Assembly: GCA_937951615.1 (NCBI GenBank)
Contig: CALFBH010000077.1
Span: 62,001 to 126,000 of the forward strand
Direction: 5' to 3'
Origin: an uncultured Saprospiraceae bacterium
Lineage (GTDB): Bacteria; Bacteroidota; Bacteroidia; Chitinophagales; Saprospiraceae
DNA length: 64,000 nucleotides
Made by a program: the position numbers and the translations under genes. This document shows, piece by piece, positions 44,401-53,900 of the stretch. Every line of letters starts with the position of its first letter. Position 1 is the stretch's first letter. The notes beneath the pieces were generated by a model. It was not told where the DNA came from and did not search any database. It was given only the letters and a program-made list of their open reading frames with translations.

Positions 44401-45891
44401 CATTATGGAAACTCTACTACTTTTGATGAAAATACAATGCTTGTTCAGGAAGGTGGCGGACAGGCCGGACAGCCATATTGCAAACAAGAAGGCGGTGTAT
44501 TTGAAGGCGATGGTGCGGTGTACATCACGGCAGGTTCTTCAGGTAAAATTTCAGGTGGTGCTCTAAACCACCCGGTGATGCACGCTTCCTTAAATGAGCT
44601 GGGATCACTTTCATTAGAGGTGAAAGATACTTCGATGCTGGTTCGATTTATTGGACTGACAGGGCAAATGGATTATTTTACAATCAACAAGAAAACGGAT
44701 TTGCTGACAGATGCTGACAATGATGGTATTCTGGATAGCGATGAGTGTGAAGGCGGTCGCCCATGCCCAGATAGAGATAATGATGGCATTCCAAATTTTA
44801 ATGATTTAGATTCAGACGGTGATGGTATTTCTGATGCTTACGAATGTCCGGGTGGAGCACCTTGCCCAAATAGTAATAATGGTCAGTTTCCTGATTATCT
44901 AAGTACTGATTCAGACGGTGACGGACTGACAGATGCGCAGGAATGTCCAGGTGGAGAACCTTGTCCTGATTCAGATAATGACGGTATTTTTGATTATCAG
45001 GAGATGGATAGCGACGGTGATGGCTTTGTTGATGGTGCAGATGATTGCTTTACACTTCCAGGTGTAGCTAGTGCCAATGGCTGTCCTGATGCGGATGGAG
45101 ATACTGTTCAGGATGCAGAAGACGATTGCCCAACTGTTCCTGGATTTATAGCGTCTGATGGTTGTCCATGTCTGAAACTCAACTTAAAGGTCATGCTGGA
45201 AGGTCCTTTTGACACACTAGCAGGTGATATGGCAACTTTTCTTGGAAGTGAACGTAAACTATTACCAGGACAAACTCCGGTAAATCCATTGGTTTCGCCA
45301 ACACCAGTTGGGCATCCTTACAGTGTTATGCCTTGGAATTATACAGGAATAGAAGGGGACGATTTTACAGATGCGGACTATACCGATGATGTAGTAGATT
45401 GGGTACTTGTTTCTCTGCGATCTAATATTTATAAAGTAGATGAAATTGCGCAAACGGCAGCATTATTGATGAAGGATGGTACAATAGAAGTCGTATTACC
45501 TTGTGCAATAGAAACCACCGAAACCGGACCTTTTTATGTAGTCATAGAACATAGAAATCACATGGGAGTTATGTCGCCTATTCCACTATCTATGAATAAT
45601 GCACAAATTTCATTTGATTTCACGACACAGGATTCTTATAATGATGCTACAAGTGTTGGACAGAAAGAAGTAAGACCTGGTGTGTGGGCTATGTATGTGG
45701 GAGACACCGACCAGTCTTCCGACATTAATAGCTACGATGTAAATGGCTTGGATAAGACGATCTGGGATGTAGAAAATGGGATTTTCGACCAATACCTTCC
45801 CTCAGATATGAATATGGATGGAAATACTACAGGAGCAGATAAGATTCTCTGGGAACAAAACAATGGAAATTCTTCACGAGTTCCTAAGTAA
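38434..45891 (+). CDS. Giant secreted protein with thrombospondin-type-3 array and two metallophosphoesterase domains
   Basis: The 2485-residue protein has an N-terminal signal, then a jelly-roll-like domain (about 30-195, YDDSAWASGPGELGYGDGDE). A calcium-binding TSP3 array follows (about 202-1084, units like CPDADGDGVQDADDLC). Then come an Fn3/PAP-N domain and a metallophosphoesterase domain (about 1086-1500: GDCGTG, MLGDNAY, CPGNHEYY, WHHP, SGHSHSYER). A second TSP3 stretch leads to a second full PAP-N plus phosphoesterase unit (about 1683-2086: CPGNHDYL, WHHPPY, SGHSHSYER). A third TSP3 stretch and the shared 240-residue C-terminal module (2246-2485) close the protein. All metal ligands look intact in both catalytic domains. 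It is probably a surface phosphatase on a rigid calcium-stabilised stalk. The array contains 405-bp higher-order repeats. Confidence 0.9.
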   Translation: MKLKGYFFYLVCLVLFCGLPQNLMQASPNSSNAIILPYGSVWKYLDDGSNQGTTWYNPAYDDSAWASGPGELGYGDGDEETLLSFGNNQNNKYTTTYFRRTINVLSPTDYMSGVELSLKKDDGAVVYLNGIEIFRSNMPAGTISFNTFASSNEDNIVTTVVPGTDFIAGDNVLAVEIHQVSKTSSDISFDMQLESLPINDSDNDGIADNIECPAFPCVDSDGDLLPDYLDPDDDGDGILTINEDFPIADGNPTNDNVDTDTIPNYLDIDSDNDGLLDADECAGGAPCPNSDTDTLPDYLDTDSDEDTVLDSIDNCPIVAGLPAFNGCPDSDGDGTPDDLDSCINDAGPACTDGCPDADGDCIADTVDDCPAIAGASSANGCPDADGDGIQDADDLCPAIAGIACTDGCPDGDNDCVADTDDLCPTDFGSACADGCPDADEDCIVDSADDCPNIAGDASANGCPDADGDGVQDADDLCVNDVGSVCANGCPDTDGDCVADVDDLCPAIAGDASANGCPDADGDGVQDADDLCPADFGSVCADGCPDADNDCVTDADDLCPADFGSVCADGCPDADEDCIVDSADDCPNIAGDASANGCPDADGDGVQDADDLCVNDVGSVCASGCPDADGDCVADVEDNCPNIAGSTTANGCPDADGDGVQDADDLCPATPGIACTDGCPDADGDCVADTDDLCPADFGSVCADGCPDADEDCIVDSADDCPNIAGDASANGCPDADGDGVQDADDLCVNDVGTVCASGCPDADSDCVADVEDDCPNTAGSTTANGCPDADGDGVQDVDDLCPNIPGIACTDGCPDGDNDCIADADDLCPADYGSACADGCPDMDNDCITDADDDCPNLAGVISANGCPDADGDGVQDADDDCPNIAGDASANGCPDGDGDSVEDGDDLCPTAFGAVCAEGCPDGDNDCIGDDFDDCPTIAGDETANGCPDADGDTVQDADDVCPSDFGSVCADGCPDTDNDCIVNSDDDCPNLAGDASANGCPDADGDSFQDAEDDCPNTAGDASANGCPDADGDSFQDADDVCVNDPGVACTNGCPDPDNDCIGSQVDSCPNVYGTSAGQGCPRIFRGPYLQKGTPTSMVVRWRTDFANTSAVYYGTTPGNLSSVATDNTPTTEHEVEVTGLQPGTVYYYAIGDINDYVVGNDNDYYFKTSPAFGDEGEYRMWVLGDCGTGNSNARSVRDAYYNFNGVEHTDAILMLGDNAYNSGTDNEFQYAVFEGMYEDKLQNTVLWSCPGNHEYYNGYTDAQTEVGPYYDIHTFPKNGEAGGLASGTEAYYSFDYGNVHVISMDSHDSDRSTGGSMLTWLENDLAQTTQKWIIAIWHHPAYSKGSHDSDTEGRMVQMRQNAMPILEAGGVDLILSGHSHSYERTYMMKEHHELSNTFSGAEHGFDMGSGKADVDSVYTKYISGVFAGEGVVYITAGASGKISNAPLNHPAMFTDFIELGSVVLDVNADTMDVRFINNSSSPLTRDYFTIVKNTEAYSANYDTDGDGVEDIIECSDGFPCQNTDSDNLTDMYDTDDDNDGIPTIIENIAANPNVDNDANPNYLDLDSDGDGLSDSFECPVQPCLNSDNDTYPNFLDNDSDNDTVLDAVDQCYLIAGSPATNGCPDADGDGIKDSQDNCPNEAGPICTGGCPDPDADCIQTVDDSCPLIFGTVANDGCPVVTRGPYLQKMTPTSVVVRWRTDVPTTSGVIHTLAGGNNDVLFSNDAYTTDHEVELTGLSPATKYFYRFGGASNMLQDIDVNRFFITSPLAGEPGDYRFWILGDCGTGDNNARAVRNAFNNFNGNSYIHGMLMLGDNAYNTGTDAQYQNAVFENMYEDQLRKSVLWSCPGNHDYLSGADATTQTGTYYDIFTFPKNGEAGGLASGTEAYYSFDYGNIHFVSLDSHDSDRSVGGSMLTWLENDLAQTTQKWIVAIWHHPPYTKGSHNSDTESQLIEMRENALPILEAAGVDLVLSGHSHSYERSKLVHGHYGNSTTFDENTMLVQEGGGQAGQPYCKQEGGVFEGDGAVYITAGSSGKISGGALNHPVMHASLNELGSLSLEVKDTSMLVRFIGLTGQMDYFTINKKTDLLTDADNDGILDSDECEGGRPCPDRDNDGIPNFNDLDSDGDGISDAYECPGGAPCPNSNNGQFPDYLSTDSDGDGLTDAQECPGGEPCPDSDNDGIFDYQEMDSDGDGFVDGADDCFTLPGVASANGCPDADGDTVQDAEDDCPTVPGFIASDGCPCLKLNLKVMLEGPFDTLAGDMATFLGSERKLLPGQTPVNPLVSPTPVGHPYSVMPWNYTGIEGDDFTDADYTDDVVDWVLVSLRSNIYKVDEIAQTAALLMKDGTIEVVLPCAIETTETGPFYVVIEHRNHMGVMSPIPLSMNNAQISFDFTTQDSYNDATSVGQKEVRPGVWAMYVGDTDQSSDINSYDVNGLDKTIWDVENGIFDQYLPSDMNMDGNTTGADKILWEQNNGNSSRVPK
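39697..40911 (+). repeat. Three tandem 405-bp higher-order repeats inside the TSP3 array
   Basis: Units begin at 39697, 40102 and 40507 (each at c[tc]-ctgtcc / ctttgtcc before gctgattttggttctg). A diverged fourth begins at 40912. Each unit encodes 135 residues, made of five TSP3 motifs of 26-28 residues. Adjacent units share long near-identical blocks, for example around the words gattgtatcgtagattctgc. The array is in frame, so unit gain or loss would change stalk length without a frameshift. Confidence 0.85.
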
Positions 45892-45917
45892 TAGTAAAGA
45901 AAATATTGTATATTTAC

Positions 45918-45960
45918 AACAAGTATGGGTAGAATTAACTTAATTCTACCCATACTTGTT
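45918..45960. terminator. Perfect 20-bp hairpin between giant genes
   Basis: The arm 45918-45937 (aacaagtatgggtagaatta) is the exact complement of 45941-45960, with a 3-nt loop and T-rich end. It lies 27 bp after the phosphatase stop, fitting an intrinsic terminator. It also shows that a protein start at 45956 would lie in the stem, favouring the ATG at 45995. Confidence 0.75.
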
Positions 45961-45994
45961 TATAAGCAAAACGCGTTACAGAATACCCGGTTTT

Positions 45995-48900
45995 ATGAAA
46001 ATCAGACTATCCTTGTGTATATTATTGCTTTGCAGTAATATACAAGCCCAAATGAACATCAATGGAAATTTATTGTATGGAAATGAGTGGATTGACTATA
46101 GCCAAAGCTATTATAAAATGTATGTTGAGGAAGACGGGGTTTACCGTATTACTCAACAAACCCTTATAGATGCAGGTGTTCCGCTTAGCAATATCAATAG
46201 CTCAGATTTTCAACTTTTTGCAATGGGGACAGAAATTCCCATTTATATTGAAGGCAATGGAACGCTTGTAAACGGAGATTATATCGAATTTTTCGCTAAG
46301 AAGAATAGGGGAGAGGTGGACAAACATCTTTATAGCACTCCAGCCGAGCAGTTCAATCCTTACCATAGTATGCACACAGATACGCTCGCGTATTTCCTCA
46401 CCTGGAGCAGTGCTACTAATAGAAGACTGGAAACCACCCTCAATAATTTAACAAACCTGCCGCCGGCTGAAACTCATTTTACCTACGATAGTTACATGGT
46501 GCGCGGCAACAAATATAATAAAGGTCAGCCTTTTTCCAGCTTATACGAAGCTACATTCTCGCCGGGGGAAGGCTTTGGTGGAAACGCTTCGGTCTCTGCT
46601 ACCTATCAGGTCGATACCGACAATGCTTACCCTGCGGGGGGGGCTGCGCAGTTCTGGATTAGGTTTGCCTCCGAAGGAGATGGGGCATCTCATAATATTA
46701 CACTGAGTGTCAATAATCAGGCATTGACGATTGATTCTTCTACTTATATTGATTACGCATTTCGTCAAATATCGCAACCGCTTGCAACAAATGCTTTGCC
46801 AGCTACCACTTCGGTGCAGCTGACTGGAAGTGCTGGTATTAGAGATAAACATGCGGTTTCATTTATTAAAATTCGATACCCAAGAGAGTTTAAGTTTGGT
46901 AATGAAAGCACGTATGCTTTCAAACTGGACGGTGAAGCAGGCGTCAGAAAATATCTGGAAATTACCGACTTTAATCATAATGGCATAGCACCTATATTAT
47001 ACGATTTGACCAATGGCTTACGCCTGACAACTGAGTTGAACGGAGGGCTTATCCAGGTTGTTTTACCAGCGTCGAGTATGGAACGCGAACTGGTATTGGT
47101 GAATCCGAATGTGGTCACAAATCTTGACGAAATTTTTCCAATCAATTTTACAAATTTTAATACAACACAGAGTGACTACCTGATTTTGAGTCACCCGAAA
47201 TTTATAAACGATCCGGCTGGACTTGTACAGGCTTACGCTAATTATCGAGCAACAACAGGCTTTTCTCCACTAGTGATTAATCTGGAAGAATTATACGATC
47301 AATTTGCCTACGGTGTCAATAAACACCCACAGGCGATTAGAAATTTTACAGGCTTTTCGCTGGAAAACTGGACGATGCAACCTGAGTATATGTTTATGAT
47401 TGGCAAATCCAGGCCTCATTTTTCCATAAGAACCAATCCATTCAACCAGCCATCTTATACACCGACTTTTGGTCATCAGGCTTCTGATAACCTCCTGACG
47501 GCAACTACAACGTCGGATATTCCACGAATTTCGTTTGGGAAAATCCCAGTCGTTTCATCAGCAGAAATCGATATTTATCTTCGAAAAATTATGGCTTATG
47601 AAGCTGCCCCACAGATACTGGCCCAAACGATTGAAGAAAAACGAAGACTAAAACGAGTGCTGCATCTTGGTGGTGGAGACGAGTTGATACAGGAGGTCAT
47701 CAGACTGAATTTTGATGATTATAAAAATGTGATTGAGGGGGCGCAGGTTGGAGCTGATGTAACCTCTTTTTTTAAAGAGAATAACGAAGCTATGCAGACT
47801 TCTGTTAGTCTGACCATGGATTCGCTGATTAATGAAGGGGTCAATCTGGTTACTTTTTATGGACATTCTTCTCCAATAGCATTAGATTTTAATATTGATA
47901 ATCCCAGCACTTATGAAAATGAGGGGAAATATTTTACGATGTTTTCTATGGGCTGTTATGGTGGTCAGATACACCAGAAAAACCGAAATATCAGTGAAGA
48001 ATTTGTTTTTGCAGAGGACAAAGGAGCAGTGGCTTTTATAGCGACAGTTGGCTTATCAGGACTAGGATCATTGGATAAATTTGCAGATTCATTTTATGAC
48101 CAAATGGCTAATGACAGTTATGGAGCAGGTCTTGGAGATATTATAAAAGCTGTGATTGCAGATATTACGACCAATAATTCAACGGTTGCCAATAGAAAAG
48201 TGTATCAGGAAATGACGCTGAATGGCGACCCTGCACTTAAAATCAATTTTGATACCGCACCGGATTATATAGTCAATGAACCTACGATTGATTTCGCGCC
48301 TGAAAATCTAACCAACCGAGATGATATTGATTTGTCTTTTACCGTTACAAATATTGGAAAAGCCATTGATACACAATTTAAAATAAAAATAGATCAAATG
48401 CTGCCAGGCGGCACTTCGATTCCCCTAGTACAGGAAATAGTGGACGCCCCAGTATTTGAAGAAGAATATGTTTTTACCATTCCTGCAATAGCAGCGGGTG
48501 GACTCCAGCAATTTAGAATTACTGTAGATGCAGATAATGAGATTGTTGAATTGCCTGCTTCTGCTGCCGAAGACAATAATACCGTACTGACAGAAGTCTT
48601 TATTCTGACCAATGTTGTCAGCCCAATAACGCCTTACGATTTTGCTATCCGGGGAAATGCTTCAGATATTGTATTACAAGCGTCTATAGATCCTGATTTT
48701 TCTGATGAACTAAATTATTATATAGAAATTGATACCACAGAATTATTTGATAGCCCGCTTAAACAGAATGCAGTCATTACGCAGAGTGGAGGGCTGATTG
48801 AATGGCAACCTGGTCTTACTTATATGGACAGCACTGTTTATTATTGGCGTGTGCAGGTAGAACAGGGCTTAATATCAAACGAACCAGGCTGGAGAAATAG

Positions 48901-50674
48901 CTCATTTATTTTTCTCGACGAATCTTATCCAGGCTGGAATCAGTCACATTTTTATCAGTTCCAAAAAGACGAATTTATTGATCTTGATTATGATGAATCC
49001 CGCAGATTTGAATTTATAAACAACCTAACAGAAATAAATGCTAAGGTTGCACATTATCCAGTATTGCCGTCCAATCAAATAGATTATTCCGTCAATGGCT
49101 CACGTATCTATGATGTTGAAAATTGTGAATTGGGACAACAGGGGATATATGTAGCTTTGTTTGATGAAGATTTTTCCCCGTTCAGTAATTACCAACTCAA
49201 TGCTGCGACCAATGAAGGGCAATATGATTCCTGGATTTGTCAATCGCAAGCTCCCGTTTTCCTATTCCCTACAAGCGACAATACAGGGCAGGGTAAACTC
49301 GAAGATTTTCTCAATAATGATTTATCCAATATCCAGGATGCACGTTATGCTTTGATATACAGCCTCAATGATTATGTACCCGATACCTGGAATTCGACAT
49401 TATTTACAGCTTTTGCCAATCATGGCACAACAGCGCTAGAAAATACAATGACGCTAGGAGGTGTACCCTATGCAGCTTTGCTAAACCTGACAACAGGAAG
49501 TGCTGAAGAAGTATTAGGCGAAAGCCTGACAGATATTATTGAGGCTATTTTTCTAATAGAAGGCAGTTGGGACAATGGGAAAATTCGTTCTACGCCTATA
49601 GATTTAGGCACTTCTACACAATGGGGGGCTTTGCATTGGCGAGTCAGTGAGCAGGAGGCAGATGACGAGGCTTATGTCAATGTATATGGACTGACAGAAA
49701 GTAATGCAGAAGTCTTGTTGCTCACAGGCATTAGTACAGAGAATTATTATTTTGAAGCAACTGAAATTGATCCCGTGTTATATCCACGTATTCGACTTGA
49801 GTGTGTCTTTTCTGATATGCTGAATGAAACGGCTCCACAGCTTGATTATTGGCGCGTCTTGGATTTTGTGGATACAGATAATGATTTGGTACAGGATCTT
49901 GTAGATGATTGTCCAACAGAACCTGGTATTCCTGAAAATAATGGCTGCCCCTGCATCAAGCTAAGTCTCAAAGTCTTCCTAGAAGGCCCATTTGATGCTA
50001 CTACAGGTGAAATGAACACTACGCTAGGCAGCGAACGCAGATTGCTGCCCGGACAAACACCAATTGGAACAGGAGCAACTCCTACACCAGCCGGACAACC
50101 ATATAGTCTCGCACCCTGGAACTACACAGGAACTGAAGGGCTAGGTTTTTCCAATGCAAATTATAATGATGATGTAGTGGACTGGATACTCGTTTCCGTA
50201 AGAACCGGCATTGAAAAAGAAGATGAAATTGGTCGGGTAGCAGCATTGCTTATGAAAGACGGAGCGATTTCTACACTGTCACAATGCGCAATAGAAACAG
50301 ATGTAACTGATTCGCTATATGTCGTACTTGAACATCGTAATCATCTAGGAATTATGTCTGCCGAATTTACGAGTTTGGTGAATAGCGAATTAAGTTATGA
50401 TTTTACTATTCAAAACTCGTATGTAGGCACAACTGGTACTGGACAAAAAGAAATGACGCCAGGTATATGGACGATGTGTGCAGGTGACATAAGCCAGGCA
50501 ACAGAAACAGTGAGTTATGATATTAACTCGATTGATCGCGTTTTTTGGGGCTATGATGGTGGGGTCTTTGATATTTATATTCCATCAGATGTTAATCTGG
50601 ATGGAACGGTAGATGGAGAAGATAAGATTTTATGGGAACTAAATAATGGATTTTCATCAAGAGTGCCAAAATAA
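45995..50674 (+). CDS. Gingipain-like (C25) cysteine protease with dockerin-like C-terminal module, copy A
   Basis: The 1559-residue protein has a signal peptide MKIRLSLCILLLCSNIQAQ. The N-terminal region (YYKMYVEEDGVYRITQQTLI) resembles the PorU/gingipain prodomain. The C25 domain (about 400-755) has catalytic His624 in TFYGHSSP and Cys654 in FSMGCYGGQIHQ, ending LNGDPALKIN. A CARDB-like domain (about 760-870) is followed by an Fn3-like domain (VYYWRVQVE), a beta-sandwich region and one TSP3 motif (DDCPTEPGIPENNGCP). The shared 240-residue module (1320-1559) ends SSRVPK. It is likely a surface protease and a tandem paralogue of the next gene. PorU itself is shorter and acts as sortase, so this is more probably a substrate-type protease. 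Confidence 0.85.
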   Translation: MKIRLSLCILLLCSNIQAQMNINGNLLYGNEWIDYSQSYYKMYVEEDGVYRITQQTLIDAGVPLSNINSSDFQLFAMGTEIPIYIEGNGTLVNGDYIEFFAKKNRGEVDKHLYSTPAEQFNPYHSMHTDTLAYFLTWSSATNRRLETTLNNLTNLPPAETHFTYDSYMVRGNKYNKGQPFSSLYEATFSPGEGFGGNASVSATYQVDTDNAYPAGGAAQFWIRFASEGDGASHNITLSVNNQALTIDSSTYIDYAFRQISQPLATNALPATTSVQLTGSAGIRDKHAVSFIKIRYPREFKFGNESTYAFKLDGEAGVRKYLEITDFNHNGIAPILYDLTNGLRLTTELNGGLIQVVLPASSMERELVLVNPNVVTNLDEIFPINFTNFNTTQSDYLILSHPKFINDPAGLVQAYANYRATTGFSPLVINLEELYDQFAYGVNKHPQAIRNFTGFSLENWTMQPEYMFMIGKSRPHFSIRTNPFNQPSYTPTFGHQASDNLLTATTTSDIPRISFGKIPVVSSAEIDIYLRKIMAYEAAPQILAQTIEEKRRLKRVLHLGGGDELIQEVIRLNFDDYKNVIEGAQVGADVTSFFKENNEAMQTSVSLTMDSLINEGVNLVTFYGHSSPIALDFNIDNPSTYENEGKYFTMFSMGCYGGQIHQKNRNISEEFVFAEDKGAVAFIATVGLSGLGSLDKFADSFYDQMANDSYGAGLGDIIKAVIADITTNNSTVANRKVYQEMTLNGDPALKINFDTAPDYIVNEPTIDFAPENLTNRDDIDLSFTVTNIGKAIDTQFKIKIDQMLPGGTSIPLVQEIVDAPVFEEEYVFTIPAIAAGGLQQFRITVDADNEIVELPASAAEDNNTVLTEVFILTNVVSPITPYDFAIRGNASDIVLQASIDPDFSDELNYYIEIDTTELFDSPLKQNAVITQSGGLIEWQPGLTYMDSTVYYWRVQVEQGLISNEPGWRNSSFIFLDESYPGWNQSHFYQFQKDEFIDLDYDESRRFEFINNLTEINAKVAHYPVLPSNQIDYSVNGSRIYDVENCELGQQGIYVALFDEDFSPFSNYQLNAATNEGQYDSWICQSQAPVFLFPTSDNTGQGKLEDFLNNDLSNIQDARYALIYSLNDYVPDTWNSTLFTAFANHGTTALENTMTLGGVPYAALLNLTTGSAEEVLGESLTDIIEAIFLIEGSWDNGKIRSTPIDLGTSTQWGALHWRVSEQEADDEAYVNVYGLTESNAEVLLLTGISTENYYFEATEIDPVLYPRIRLECVFSDMLNETAPQLDYWRVLDFVDTDNDLVQDLVDDCPTEPGIPENNGCPCIKLSLKVFLEGPFDATTGEMNTTLGSERRLLPGQTPIGTGATPTPAGQPYSLAPWNYTGTEGLGFSNANYNDDVVDWILVSVRTGIEKEDEIGRVAALLMKDGAISTLSQCAIETDVTDSLYVVLEHRNHLGIMSAEFTSLVNSELSYDFTIQNSYVGTTGTGQKEMTPGIWTMCAGDISQATETVSYDINSIDRVFWGYDGGVFDIYIPSDVNLDGTVDGEDKILWELNNGFSSRVPK

Positions 50675-50933
50675 ATATTAAAAAACAGTATCTCAAACTG
50701 ACTAATAATCAAAACCTTTTATCCTTTCCTTCGGATGTTTACTGTTAATTTTAACAGCCATTACCTCGTATCTTTTGTATAGGTTTTATCGGAATGTATG
50801 ATTTGCTAAAAAAAGCTTACAACATATTGTATGCTTTTCAAACGCATTGACGTCTTAATAGTACAAATTAGAAAAAACCCTTCTGTGAGACCGCCATTTA
50901 GAATTACTTCACGAACTATTGAAAAGCAGAAAA

Positions 50934-53900
50934 ATGAAAAGGTTATTATTTCTATGGCTGGGGCTGATGTCCTTTAGCGCACTTTATGGACAGATGTATA
51001 TTGATGGACAGACCTTATATGGTAATGAGTGGATCAATTACGATCAAGAATACTATAAAATGTATGTTAAGGAAGACGGTGTATATCGTGTTCCATACCA
51101 AACCCTCGCAGATGCAGGGATTCCGCTAAGTGCTATCGCAACGGGTGATCTTCAGCTTTATGGATTAGGAAAGCAAATCCCCATTTATACCTCAACAAAT
51201 GGGCCGCTTACCAGTACGGACTATGTAGAGTTTTATGCGGAGAAAAACAAAGGAGATGTAGATATACATCTTTATGAATCTCCCTCAGATATTTTCAACC
51301 CTTTTCATAGTATGTACACAGATACACTGGCTTATTTTCTAACCTGGGGGACAGGAAATAACGCTCGCCTCGCAGATACGCCTAATGATCTTTCTAACTT
51401 GCCTGCGGCAGAAACTCATTTTATGCATGAGAGCCTAATGGTACAAGGAAATAAGTATAATCTGGGAAAACCATATTCCAGCATATATGAATCGACCTTC
51501 TCACCAGGTGAAGGATTTGGAGGAAGTTATCTCACAACAGGAACTTATAATGTAGCTACTGAAAATGTTTATTCAGCAGGAGGAGATGCAGAAATGTGGA
51601 TGAGGTTTGCTTCGGCAGGCTCTGTCAATCACAATATTACTTTGAGTGTAAATGGGACTGGAATTGCAGTCGATACCGCAGCTTATTCAGGCTATAGAAT
51701 GCGGCATATACACAAAACCTTGCCAGCGAGTACACTGACAAATGCGACATCAGTCGTCTTACAGGGACTTTATGGAAGTACAGATAAACATGTGGTTTCC
51801 TTTATAAAAATAAAATACCCCAGAACATTTAATTTTGGAAATGAAAATACATTCAAATTTAAAGTAGCCGCCGATCCAGCGAATAAAAAATACCTGGAAA
51901 TAACGGATTTTGATCATGGTGGACTTGCACCAATTCTGTATGATATAACAAACGGATTACGCATTAACACCAATCTAACAGGAGATGTCATTAGTGTTGC
52001 ATTGCCACCGTCGGTGACAGAACGCGAACTTGTCCTTGTAAACCCTGCAAGTACGACTTCTATTGATGATGTGTTTGAACTCGATTTTGTAAATTATTTC
52101 GATACACAGGGCGACTTTATTATTGCCAGTCATCCCACCTTTATTGATGATGCAGGAGGACATGTGCAGGCTTATGCCAATTATCGGGCGAGTACAGGGT
52201 ATAACCCAATTATTGTCAACTTGGAACAGATTTATGACCAATTCTCTTATGGGGTAAATAAACATGTTCAGGCAGTCAGAAACCTGACAGGTTTTTCTAT
52301 CGAAAACTGGACAACACCACCAAAGTACTGGTTTATGATTGGCAAATCTCGTCCTTTTTATTCGACAAGAAACAACCCTACTGGACAACCTTCATATACA
52401 CCGACTTTTGGACACGAACCTTCTGATAATCTCATCACAGCCACCCCACAGTTTGATGCACCAAGAATACCTTTTGGAAGAATTCCTGTTGTTGATCCTG
52501 ATGATATAAGAGTCTATCTGGAAAAAGTTATGGCTTATGAAAATGCACAGGAAAGTTTGCCACAAACGGTAGAAGACAGAGCTAGGTTGAAAAGAGTTAT
52601 TCATCTTGGAGGAGGAGATCCACTGATTCAGGGAGTCATCAAAAATAATTTTAGAGATTATGAGGAAATCATCACCGGAGATTCATTTGGTGCAAACGTG
52701 GAGTCCTTCTTTATTGAAAATGATGATCCAATTCAAACATCAGGTTCACAGGCCTTAGATTCGTTGATTAATGATGGTACGAGCCTCATCACATTTTACG
52801 GACACTCATCGGCAGAGTCGCTTGATTTTAATATCAATAATCCTAATAGTTATAATAATACAGACCGCTACTTTACGATGCTGTCTATGGGATGTTATAG
52901 CGGACAGATTCATCAGAAAAAACGCAATCTAAGTGAAGAATTTGTTTTTGCTGAAGATAAAGCAGCCGTTGCATTTATTGCAACAGTAGATTTGTCGGGA
53001 CTTAGCGCATTGGATAAGTTTTCAACTAAATTTTATGAAAACCTTGCAGGCCCAAAATACGGACAAGGACTTGGAGATATTATCCAGGCTATTATTACTG
53101 ATTTTGAAAATGAGAATACCTCTACAGTAAACAGAGTGGTTTATCAGCAAATGACGCTGAATGGCGATCCTTCTATTAGAATAAATAATGCAACAGAGCC
53201 AGATTATAGCCTTGATGCATCTTCTGTAACAATAGGACCAGATACACCGACAAACCGTGATGAAATTGAAGTATGTGTTACCGTGACCAACTTAGGAAGA
53301 AGTGCGGATGAAGAATTTACAATAGAAATAGAAAGAATTCTGCCAGATGGTAGCCAGACCATTGTCGTCAGTGATATAGTGACTGCGCCCAAATTTGAAA
53401 CAGTGTATTGTTATAATATTCCAGCAACTGCAAATTCCGTAGGACTCAATGAATTTAACATCACTGTAGATGCCAATGATGATATAGTCGAACTACCAAA
53501 TCCATCGGCGGAAGATAATAACTCGATTACAGTCAGTGCATTTGTCCTTGCAGATGCAATAGAGCCTGTGCTGCCTAAAGAATTTCGCATTATGCCAGAT
53601 GCCGGAAATATTGTGCTCGAAGCGACAATTGATCCTTTATTTGCAGCAGGAAGTCAGGTGTATTATATGGAAATTGATACGACAGAATCCTTTGACAGTC
53701 CTTTGAAAATGAGTACGACTATAACGCAAAGCGGAGGTACATTGCAATGGCAGCCAGCAATGCCTTATACGGACAGTACAGTGTATTACTGGCGTGCACG
53801 GGTCGATCCTAATATAGCCTTAACTTCAAGTTGGGAAACCAGCTCTTTCATTTATATTGATGGAGAATTTCCAGGTTGGAATCAGTCGCATTTTTATCAA

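Noticed and set aside
45956-45994. Earlier start of protease copy A
   Set aside because: The first codons lie in the right arm of a perfect 20-bp terminator hairpin; the next ATG opens a proper signal peptide.
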